Positions 11,790-20,216 of a stretch of 64,000 bases of DNA are shown here, in pieces. The position numbers were made by a program, and so were the translations under genes. Numbering within the stretch: position 1 is the stretch's first letter; each line of letters begins with the position of its first letter. The stretch spans positions 22,616,248 to 22,680,247 of the forward strand of contig NC_040032.1 in the NCBI RefSeq assembly GCF_000972845.2, in the 5' to 3' direction. The notes under the pieces are model-generated. The model was not told the origin of the DNA. It saw only the letters and a list, made by a program, of their open reading frames with translations, and made no database searches. Origin of the DNA: Larimichthys crocea. Lineage: Eukaryota; Chordata; Actinopteri; Sciaenidae.

Positions 11790-12513
11790 CTGTATTTTCA
11801 CGACCATAAGGCGCACCGTACGAAAAGGCGCAGTCTACACACACATATGGCGCACCGCCTTACAACAACACACACACAAGCATACAAGTGTGTGTATTTA
11901 AAAATAGAGTGGGAGCAAAACTGAGTTTGATTGTGCTTTATTTAAGTCTTTATTACAAAGTACTAACATTTTTTTAAGCACATTACCACAGCACACATTA
12001 CCGGTAATCTTCATTAATCAAACCCATCGAAGTCCTAAATCAAATATGCCAGTTCCACTTTCTTCGCTGTCAGAGTCACTTTCTGTGCCGTGCGGCCCCT
12101 CGATGATGCCGGCTTTTGCGAAAGCTCGAACAACAGTGCCAGTAGACACGTTAGCCCACGCATCTACAATCCATCCGCAAACTGTGGCGTAACTTGCCCG
12201 GCGCTGCCTGCCACTCTTTGTGAAACTGTGGTCTCCATCGGTCATCCATCGCTCCCACGCCGCTCGCAGCCTTACTTTGAATGGCCGGTTCACACCGATG
12301 TCCAGCGGAGTTCCTTTGTCAGACCTCCCGGAATAACAGCAAGTGCAGCGTTCATTTGTTTCACTTCTTTTTTCACATCGGCTGTGAGATGGGCACGTTG
12401 TTCTCAACACAAGTTTAACAACACACATAGGGCGCACTGCACTATAGGGCGCGCCGCACATTTTGTAAAAAATATAAGACGTTTATATGCGCCTTATGGT
12501 CGTGAAAATACGG
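11790..12513 (-). mobile_element. pogo/Tigger-like element nested in the hAT element
   Basis: Inverted ends CTGTATTTTCACGACCATAA and the reverse complement of CCGTATTTTCACGACCATAA (one mismatch), flanked by TA at 11788-11789 and 12514-12515, as expected for Tc1/mariner-pogo elements. Length 724 bp. It lies wholly inside the hAT copy, so it inserted later. It encodes the transposase remnant on the - strand. Confidence 0.82.
12018..12461 (-). pseudogene. transposase C-terminal remnant, pogo-like
   Basis: The later two-thirds of this open frame reads NRPFKVRLRAAWERWM, then SYATVCGWIVDAW and a tail with AFAKAGI followed by an acidic serine/glutamate stretch. That is the pattern of the C-terminal end of pogo/Tigger DDE transposases (conserved W residues, then a C-terminal G-rich and acidic tail). 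The first 50 or so residues do not resemble the family and may be non-coding. The catalytic core is absent, so the element cannot move on its own. Assignment rests on recalled family pattern, not on a search. Confidence 0.65.
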
Positions 12514-12964
12514 TAAATACTTTTTTAAAGTAATTTATTTTCCTAAGCCACTCGGAGCCGCAGTGTAAGGCTGAAAGAGCCGCATGCGGCTCCGGAGCCG
12601 CAGGTTGCCGACCCCTGTGCTAGATCAAGGCATTGCTGTTACAAGTGCCGCTTTCAAATGTAACTAGCTACAACTACAGGTTTTATGAGATGTCAGCTAA
12701 TGCTTACCAGTGAGCTATTAGGTACCTAAGTAGGCTACTGTATATACTGTCTGGTCTTGGTCTTGACTTGATCTCAATACCTCAAAATCCTGGTCTTCTC
12801 ACAATCTCAATATACTCATGATGTCAGTTGTTTTGACTACACACTAATTGTTACCATTGCCAAAGAGGTCAACTCATTTCATTGTATCTAAATCCACTAA
12901 TAGACATGATGATTGGTTAGCACTGTGGCCTCACAGCAAGAAGGGTCCTGGTTTGTGGGTTTAG

Positions 12965-13200
12965 GATATCTATCCATCCATCCATTAGCCTATCCCAGCT
13001 GACTTTGGGCGCAAGGCATGGTACACCCTGGACAAGTCGCCAGCTCATCACACATAGAGCACATAGAGACAAACAACCCTTCACATTCGCATTTGCGCCT
13101 ATGGACAATTTAAAGTCACCACTTAACCTATTAAGTGCATGTCTTTAGGTTGTGGGAGGAAGCCGGATACCTGGAGAGAACCCACACAGAAAGGCTCCAG
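12965..13200 (+). repeat. widespread teleost interspersed repeat
   Basis: Text such as CCCAGCTGACTTTGGGCG, GGTACACCCTGGACAAGTCG, CACCTTAACCTATTAAGTGCATG (approximate spacing) and GGGAGGAAGCCGGATACC is typical of a very common fish dispersed repeat. It may be a retroposon tail; the class is not certain. Confidence 0.6.
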
Positions 13201-13240
13201 CCGAGGTCTTCAGGTTGATGGACTTGATGATAGTTTTATT

Positions 13241-13280
13241 TAATCCCATAGATACTGCCTAATGTTTTCTTAGCCAATGG
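13241..13280 (+). promoter_or_regulatory. conserved upstream block of OR4
   Basis: Reads TAATCCCAT, a less conserved middle, then AATGTTTTCTTAGCCAATGG. The same block lies upstream of OR7 and OR8 in their own orientation. It sits about 430 bp before the OR4 ATG and about 140 bp before a possible first-exon donor, consistent with a proximal promoter. TAATCC resembles a K50-type homeodomain site and CCAAT is present. Function is inferred. Confidence 0.45.
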
Positions 13281-13324
13281 TAAAGGCTTCCCATGAGAAC
13301 AGTGATGCTCATAAAACCCACATA

Positions 13325-13384
13325 CATGACTGAACGTTTAAGAGAAAGGAGAAGCCTCCAGACTCATGTGCTGAAGGCTGAAAG
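13325..13384 (+). other. possible non-coding first exon of OR4
   Basis: The stretch containing GGAGAAGCCTCCAGACT and ending GGCTGAAAG is followed by GTAAAC (donor-like, GT at 13385). A matching sequence precedes OR7 (24280-24330, - strand). An acceptor-like TTTTATTTTAG ends at 13661, ten bases before the OR4 ATG. The 5' end of this exon is not determined. Confidence 0.4.
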
Positions 13385-13671
13385 GTAAACACTAACAGTT
13401 TATCTCCCTAAACCCAACATGTATTTTCTTACCTACAGATGCTTCTCAGTCAAGTAAAGTCACTGTCACATGAAAACATAATATTTATTTGATAGTGAAT
13501 TTAGGCTCTATGGTTTAGTTTTATGCCCTTGACACTAACATGTTTATATGTAAGTACATCAAATGCTGTATTTTCCTCTTTCCATGTAGAGATTTGCATC
13601 AGTTTCTGTTTCATGACTGGTGTGATATTCATGTTTTGTTTATCTTTTTGTTTTATTTTAGACAAGCTGAG

Positions 13672-14625
13672 ATGGAAAACTATACATACAACAGTCTCAC
13701 TCTGCAGCTTGAGGGGTTAAAGATCACAAAGACTAACAAGTACCCGATCTTTATCTTTCTACTTTTGAGCTACATGTTCATCTTAATTGCCAATGTGGGC
13801 ATTGTGATCTTGATATGGACAGAAAAAAGCCTTCACCAGCCGATGTATCTTCTCTTCTGTAACCTGTCGATTAATGATGTTATGGGAAACTCTCTACTGG
13901 TTCCACGGGTGCTTGCAGACATCCTGGTGCCTCCTTCTGATCGCCTCATTCACTACTATGAGTGTGTGATGCAAGCTTTTACAACACACATGTTTGGCAC
14001 CAATGCACATACTGTGCTCATGATTATGGCGTTTGACAGGTATGTGGCTATCTGCAATCCACTGCACTACTCAATCATAATGAATGACAAAATGGTGATA
14101 AAGCTGACAGTTTCTGCCTGGGGAGTGGCCTTTGTCTTGGTGGCCATTCTGCTCAGTCTGACCATACGGCTGAACCGATGCAGGACTCTGATCACAAACC
14201 CTTACTGTGATAATGCCTCACTCTTTAAACTCTCCTGTGAGAGTGTGTTTATTAATAATGTCTATGGCCTTACTTTCACTGTAGTGTTGCTCTCGTCCTC
14301 TATTGGCAGTATAATACTCACCTATTTTAAAATCGCAGCCGCCTGTCTGACTAATAAGAGTAACTCTTTAAACAGTAAAGCCTTGAAGACCTGCAGCACT
14401 CATCTTTGCCTATATCTCATCATGTTAGTCAGTGGGATGATCCTCATCACCCTCCACCGCTTCCCTCAGTATGCAGAGTACAGGAAAATTTCAGCCATTC
14501 TTTTTAATGTTGTTCCTGGCAGCCTGAACCCTGTTATCTACGGACTGCAGTCCAGGGAAATACATAAGTGTTTGTCAAATATATTAAATCTTAAACTTGT
14601 TAAGTGTAATAAGCCAATGTTATGA
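13672..14625 (+). CDS. OR4: odorant receptor, subfamily A, intact
   Basis: A 317-residue receptor of the KITKTNKYPI type shared with OR7 and OR8. The frame is open upstream to 13540, but ATG 13672 is the homologous start and directly follows an acceptor-like AG at 13660-13661. All landmarks are present: Asn3 sequon, Cys98 region (YYECVMQAF), MAFDRYVAIC, KALKTCSTHL and NPVIY. It is nearly identical to OR7, which lies about 9 kb away on the other strand: I count five substitutions before the final twenty or so residues, then the C-tails differ completely (NLKLVKCNKPML here). That pattern suggests recent duplication or gene conversion covering all but the last codons. Confidence 0.94.
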   Translation: MENYTYNSLTLQLEGLKITKTNKYPIFIFLLLSYMFILIANVGIVILIWTEKSLHQPMYLLFCNLSINDVMGNSLLVPRVLADILVPPSDRLIHYYECVMQAFTTHMFGTNAHTVLMIMAFDRYVAICNPLHYSIIMNDKMVIKLTVSAWGVAFVLVAILLSLTIRLNRCRTLITNPYCDNASLFKLSCESVFINNVYGLTFTVVLLSSSIGSIILTYFKIAAACLTNKSNSLNSKALKTCSTHLCLYLIMLVSGMILITLHRFPQYAEYRKISAILFNVVPGSLNPVIYGLQSREIHKCLSNILNLKLVKCNKPML

Positions 14626-15985
14626 GATTTTCACATCGATTGAACAAATATAACAACGTTCTAAAAAGTGAAAAAACTAGAGCAAATGTGTCTATTCAAA
14701 GAATAACAAAAGTAAAATGAAGAAATTACAAGTTTTGTGGTGTTATTTTATGATGGATGTCAGATTCCACTTCTACTGTCCTCAGGTTTTGTGTTTATGT
14801 GATTAAATGGTAGTTGTGTACTTATGTACTACCAATTTGATTCTGTAAATAATATGTGATTCACATAAATACATGTATTTCTGCTTGAATGTCATTCAAA
14901 ACTATTAAAAAAATGTTTTTTTCCCCAAACTGTGACTTTGTCACTTTTTTGTTATAGAGTGTTTGTTTGACAGGACTGTAAATTCATCCTGTTCAGAGTT
15001 TGATTTTCAACTTCATACATACATAACTTCAACCACATGTTAAACTTATGTTATCTGTTATTTATAATGATATAATGTCCACCAATTCGAGTCCCTGTCA
15101 CCGAAATGGGATTGGGAGGCAGCTGTAATAGGCTTATCAGGCATTCCAGACACTCCCTCTCCCCAGTATTGCATTCCTGCTCCTCAAGATGTTCCCAGGC
15201 ATCTTGATCAAATGCCAAAACTGTCTCAGCTGGTTTCTCATCCCAACTCTAAGGCTCTGTAGCGCCTGTGGTTATGTTAGCTCAGTAACCACTTTTTTTC
15301 TTTGATGGTTGACAGATGTTTAATCTTAATGACTTGCTGCAATCCCCTGACACCTTAGTTCAATCTCTTGTTAAACATTAGCTTGTATTGTCATTGTGAG
15401 TGTATTGTCATGATACTGTTAGCAAATGTCCTGGAGAGGCCTGTGACCAAGGTCTGCCTGATTTTGGAGGGTGAAGATTCTGCCGTAAAAGACACTTAAA
15501 GAACAAAAGATAAGTGTACTTTAAGATTTGATAGAAGAATCAAATGATTTAATTATGTTAACTTGTATATTGAAATGGCTCCTTACCTTTTAATTTAAGT
15601 AACTGCCACTACAAGAACAATTATAAACCGGCATGTAGAAGCCAATATGAGTTTTTGTTGATTATTTTGTTTTCCCCAATGGTGTGTATGTGAGTGAATG
15701 TATGTGGTGAGTGACTGGGTGTGTCTAGCCCTATCTGGTGGGCAGAGAAGGCCATAAGACCCAGCCGGACTGCAGCCAGTGAGAGTGTGGCTGGGAAAGA
15801 AGAAGAAGAAGAAGCAACAGGTTCTTGACCGTGCTGGACCTGCAGTGCCTGTTGTTATGTGTTATGATCAAATTTCATTTGATTGGGTCTGACCGGAACC
15901 CTGTTATCTAGTCATCATTCAAACTACACGTGTCAAACCTAAGTTCAAACCAGCCACTAAAAGGAGTGAAATTGCAGCTACAGAC
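14626..15985. other. intergenic; possible LINE scrap near 15.2 kb
   Basis: No gene is seen. Around 15180-15260 the text (CATCTTGATCAAATGCC... CTCAGCTGG) loosely resembles the 3' region of the LINE at 51.2-53.1 kb; this is weak. A short GAA tract lies near 15800. Confidence 0.35.
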
Positions 15986-16353
15986 ATGAATACCATTTCT
16001 GCCCAAGGCTGCTTCCTCCAGATGCATTTCTTCATTCAGCTAGGTGTTACTGGCTATGCCATCTTGACTGTCATGTCATACGATCGCTACATGGCCATCT
16101 GCAACCCTCTGCACTACAATGCTGTCATGACTCGACCCATCCAGCTGCTCCTCATAGTGGGAGCCAGGAGATTTGCCATTTTCTGCACACTGCCATGTCA
16201 TGGAAGCTGCCTTACTGTGGCCCCAATGTGGTGAGGAATGGCTGGTGCGACCTGTTGTCTGTACAAAGGCTGGTGTGTGCTGACACCTCTATGGATAACA
16301 TTGTGTCTGTTTCCTTCTCCTGTGCTCATAGTGGCGCTACTGAGCACAGGAGT

Positions 16354-16701
16354 AAATGGTAAATGGACTTATATGTATATATATATATATGTACTTATAT
16401 AGCGCCTTTCTAGTCTTCTGACCACTCAAAGCGCTTTACACTACATATCTCATTCACCCCATTCACACACATTCATACACTGATGGCATTGGCTACCATG
16501 CAAGGTGCCAACCGCTCATCAGTTTCAGGATCTAGGCGTTCATACGCATTCACACACCGGCGGCACAACCTTCGGGAGCAATTTGGGGTTCAGTATCTTG
16601 CCCAAGGACACTTCGATATGCGGACCGGAGGAGCCGGGGATCGAACCGCCAATCATCTGATTGGTGGACGCTCTGCCTCTGAGCCACAGCCACCCCAGAG
16701 T
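16354..16701 (-). mobile_element. tRNA-derived SINE, copy 1 (in OR5)
   Basis: On the - strand it starts with a tRNA-like head: an A-box-like TGGCTCAGAGG (16676-16686) and a B-box-like GGTTCGATCCC (16637-16647), spaced as in tRNA genes. The body ends with AAGCGCTTTGAGTGGTC and GGCGCTATATAAGT, plus a TA-rich expansion. It splits OR5 between the codons for STGV and LILTS, with GAGT/GAGT at the two edges as a short possible target duplication. Other copies are at 45281 and 52017. Confidence 0.8.
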
Positions 16702-16872
16702 CCTCATCCTAACCTCCTAAGTCTTGATTGGTGTTTTCATGTCAAGGATGGGCGTCAGTCAGAGGCTGAAGGCCTTCGGGACATGTGCTGCCCACCTGAC
16801 TGTGGTGTCTATCTCTTAAGGCTCAGCCTCTTTGCATACATCTCCTACCGGGTGGGAGACTTTTCACCAGAG

Positions 16873-17581
16873 GTATACGATTAATTATCTGGCTTTAATA
16901 TTTACCTGCCTTTGTTTTAGTGTATGTTTTACAAGTGTCCATCAAAAATAAGGTTTAAGGTCAATTCAATTAATGAAATAGTCTAGTATTCTTATTGAAC
17001 AGCTAAATCCTATTTGACTGTTTTAAGCATTGTCCTAAAACACTTTCTCATGTTGTCAAAAAGACTAATAACCTAAAATCTTGCTGTTGCCTCCTAGAAG
17101 TTGCATTGATGAAACACCCCATAAGATGATCATTTTTTTGGCTGAACAAAAAACAAGATGTTTTTTCTCACTGCAACAGAGAATACATTTTAGATTGAGG
17201 AAAGTTTTGAAGATCACTATAACATTAGGACAGATCATCTGGTAGCCACAAATATTAACAGATTTCACAGGAATTTGACCATTTGGTCTTTGGTAGATTT
17301 GGTTGATTGAGAGGTAATATTGTCAAAATGGTCAGAAGGCATCATCAATAATAATAATAATACAAAAGTATATTCCTAGTTGTCTGGGGACCACAGGCGT
17401 CATCACATTTCTTGCAAATCTGAAATATGATAGTGTGCTGCAATGGCTCCTTCGTTTTATCCCAATGATAATGAATATCATATATCAACTAGTAACAATT
17501 TGGAGGCCACATACATTCATTGCCAGATATCCTTAGTGAACCATGTGTGTTTAATGAAGCATAATATTTATTTTGTTTTAG
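16873..17581 (+). other. intron inside the OR5 coding region
   Basis: Donor GAG|GTATAC and acceptor TTTTGTTTTAG|GAT. Joining the two sides keeps the frame (phase 0) and yields FSPE-DRIIVSVLF, the expected length and pattern for the third extracellular loop into TM7. 709 bp. See findings. Confidence 0.65.
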
Positions 17582-17749
17582 GATCGTATCATTGTGTCTG
17601 TGCTGTTCTCGGCTCTGACTCCTTTCCTAAACCCAATCATCTACAGTCTGAACAAGGAGCTGCAAGAGTCCATCAGAAAGACCCTTAGCAGGTTCAGACC
17701 TGCTGCTGTAATGGAGCCTGTAAGTCTGTCAACGCCTAAATGGGAATGA

Positions 17750-19232
17750 AAATCAGCCAGTCTGCTGACCAGACACCCACAATCTGGACTCCAAAAACTC
17801 CAAAAACATCCTATTAGCAACATGTGTGGAACCTTAAACCAACTAATCCAAACCAAACTAATTATAGCCTATTAAGGCCTCAACTTTAACCTCACAATTG
17901 TGGAATATAACTAAGTTTATTCAAGGACTGTACTTGTTCACAGCTTTAAAGTATTTGTACTTTACTGTGTTACTGTGTTACTTTACTGTGTTCTGTTTTT
18001 GTTCAATGTTTCTTTGTACTCCATTAAATTTATTTGAGAGATATAGTTACTTCACTTTTTTCATAAACATATTCTAGTAAGCAAGTATTTTTTTGTCTTG
18101 TGATCTCCAACATCAGTGTGTACTGGTTTCTTTTTATCATGTTTCAGATGTTTCTGAATTATCATGAGTTCCAAGAAGCTTTTCTCTTCTAAACTTCTCA
18201 GATGGTTTAATTTCCATAACTGATCAAATTAGCAATATTTCTCAAATAAATTAAAAGAGAGAAACGTTTAGAAAGTGAAAATAGATTTGTGTATCAGAAC
18301 TTTGTTTTTATTTAATTCTTTTACCTTTTACCTTTTATCTTTTATTCCATTCTTTTACTTTTTTACTCTCATGATGGGTTGGGAAAATGAGGATTTCTGA
18401 AAGCCTGGAAAACTATATGTGTTATTTAAAACATTTGGATTTAGGTGAAATTATAATAATAATAATAATACTACGACTACACTACTACTACTACTAGCTA
18501 CGACTACTAGATATAATAATAATAATAATAATAAATAATAAATAATAATAATAACAGTAATAATAATAATAACAAAAATAATTGGCTCACATGTGGTCAG
18601 GTGAATTTGACCATGATAACATGTATATTTAGATTAACACATTTAACCATTGAATATTAAGAACACATTATTCGAACAAGCAATATAACATTATTAGTGA
18701 CTACATTTAGTACAAAAAAATTCAAAGAAGAATAATGGAAATAAATAAAAAAATATTTTTTTTTCAAAGTGTCCAGTAGGATGTTAAATACTTACAATAA
18801 ATTCATGTATGGAATACAATGACCTTTTCCATACAACCAAACAAGCTTAACATCTAAAGCATCTAGGGGTGTCATTGTTGCATTGCAATCTCCTCACATC
18901 AGTCTCACCTAGTGTAGAGGAGAAACATTAGGGCCCTGTCCAGGGTCAGAATTTATTTTGTCTGTTCTGGGCTATTGCAGAAATACGGCATTTCAACTCG
19001 GCAGTCTCCATGGAAGAAGACCTGTTTCCACTGTATATACAAAAGGCAAATATGTAAGTAATGAAAACGAAGAAAAGATTCTTATTTTGAGGTGGTTCTA
19101 AACATAAAATAAAACAGTCATAAATATTATATTTCTATATTTCTGTCTTACACATTAGACCAACGTCCCCTAAAACTGTTCATGTTGAGGAAAAGGTGGA
19201 ACTCATGGCTAATGAGACTTTTATTTTAGGAG
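17750..19232. other. centre of the cluster, AT-rich, no gene
   Basis: The strand of the OR genes flips across this gap. It holds a TAA/CTA microsatellite and otherwise AT-rich text with no supported gene. Confidence 0.5.
18452..18575. repeat. (TAA)n/(CTA)n compound microsatellite
   Basis: Runs of ATA/TAA triplets interrupted by a block of CTA/CGA triplets. Confidence 0.9.
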
Positions 19233-20189
19233 TTATTTATGGAAAGTTTTCAAATTCATGACTTTTTTTTTGTGAAACACGCTAACAATCTTCTGTCTGA
19301 GCTCTTTACATTGGAGCCCATAGATGATGGGGTTTAGGGCCGGAGGTATGACGTGGAACAGGACGGATGCCACTTTCCCATTGTCCGCCCACTCAGGTTG
19401 TCGGTGCATGATCATAGGGGTGAAGGACGAAACCAGCATGATCAGGTATACCGCCAGGTGGGTGGCGCAGGTCTGCAGCGCCCGGCTGTTCAGAGCCTTG
19501 TTCTTATTCCTCAAACAAACCATAGTGACTCTGAGGTAGGTGAGTGTGATGCTGCAGAGGGAGGAGCCCAGGACAATGGCTGCGCTGGCAAGGCCGTAGA
19601 TGTGGTTGATGAGAAGATTCTGGCAGGAAAGCTTGAACAAAGAGGGATTGTCGCAGAATGGGTTGATTATAACCCGCCTGCAGCGCGTCAGGCGGAGAGT
19701 GAGACCCATGACGATCGCGACAAGGATGAAGGGCACCACCCAGGCTCCCACTGACAGCTTCACCAGCATCCTGTTGGTCATGATGGTGGCGTAACGTAGG
19801 GGGTTGCAGATGGCCACATAGCGATCAAATGCCATGATTATGAGCACCGCATGAGAGGTGCCTGCATGGAAATGACAAGCAAAGGCCTGAATAGCACAGT
19901 CAATGTAATGGATGGACCGCTCTGTGATCGGAGTGAAAACTTCACTCAACAGGCGAGGGATGATGACTGTGGCTCCGAACACATCATTAATACTCATGTT
20001 ACAGAACAGCATGTACATGGGCTCATGGAGGCTCCTCTCCATGCTGATCAGGACTACCAGGCTGATGTTGGACACCATGATGAAGATGTAGATGGTGAGG
20101 AGGACAATGAAGGAGGAAATGTAGGATTGGGGACTGACCTTTAACCCCTCAATCATTATAATATCGGCATTAAAAGTTTCATTCTCCAT
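19233..20189 (-). CDS. OR6: odorant receptor, subfamily B, intact
   Basis: A 318-residue receptor. The frame opens nine codons earlier, but the MENET start at 20189 matches OR2/OR3 and is preceded two bases upstream by CCTCCCTCTGCAG, a strong acceptor-like site. It keeps the normal NPIIY in TM7, unlike OR2 and OR3. It is the most divergent of subfamily B: LTRCRR in place of LSRCRW, a Gln-rich TM6-loop (HRQPEW where the others have HRFPQ or HRFPH), ACHFHAGTSHAVL in TM3, and a longer basic C-tail (HKKKVMNLKTFHK). It is the first gene of the reverse-oriented half of the cluster. Confidence 0.93.
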   Translation of the reverse strand: MENETFNADIIMIEGLKVSPQSYISSFIVLLTIYIFIMVSNISLVVLISMERSLHEPMYMLFCNMSINDVFGATVIIPRLLSEVFTPITERSIHYIDCAIQAFACHFHAGTSHAVLIIMAFDRYVAICNPLRYATIMTNRMLVKLSVGAWVVPFILVAIVMGLTLRLTRCRRVIINPFCDNPSLFKLSCQNLLINHIYGLASAAIVLGSSLCSITLTYLRVTMVCLRNKNKALNSRALQTCATHLAVYLIMLVSSFTPMIMHRQPEWADNGKVASVLFHVIPPALNPIIYGLQCKELRQKIVSVFHKKKVMNLKTFHK

Positions 20190-20216
20190 TCTGCAGAGGG
20201 AGGACCCTGGAGACAA

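Larger units (their letters stand above)
11233..12617. mobile_element. hAT-type DNA element, non-autonomous (1385 bp)
   Basis: Terminal inverted repeats CAGGGGTCGGCAACC and GGTTGCCGACCCCTG bound the element, and an exact 8-bp target duplication TGCTAGAT is present at 11225-11232 and 12618-12625. CAG/CTG ends plus 8-bp duplications are the hAT signature. The text next to the right end (GAGCCGCATGCGGCTC) is a further palindrome. No hAT transposase frame is left; the middle is occupied by a second transposon. Confidence 0.92.
15986..17749 (+). pseudogene. OR5: decayed odorant receptor of a third subfamily, with a coding-region intron and a SINE insertion
   Basis: Pieces of one receptor appear in order: TM3 with MSYDRYMAICNPLHY (15986-16234); the second loop/TM5 region with GWCDLLSVQRLVCADTS in another frame (16205-16353); then, after a SINE, TM6 with SQRLKAFGTCAAHLTVVSIS (16735-16805); TM7 entry FAYISYRVGDFSPE (16830-16872); a GT-AG gap; and DRIIVSVLFSALTPFLNPII onward to a stop at 17747-17749. 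MSYDRY, GTCAAHL and NPIIYSL set it apart from subfamilies A and B. TM1-TM2 are not found. Lesions: at least two TAA stops (after LILTS and after VVSIS), several frameshifts, and the SINE. Clearly dead, but its last intron boundaries are still readable. Confidence 0.85.

Noticed and set aside
16483..16884. 133-residue open frame on the + strand
   Set aside because: Its first half is the SINE read backwards; only the last part overlaps real OR5 coding sequence.
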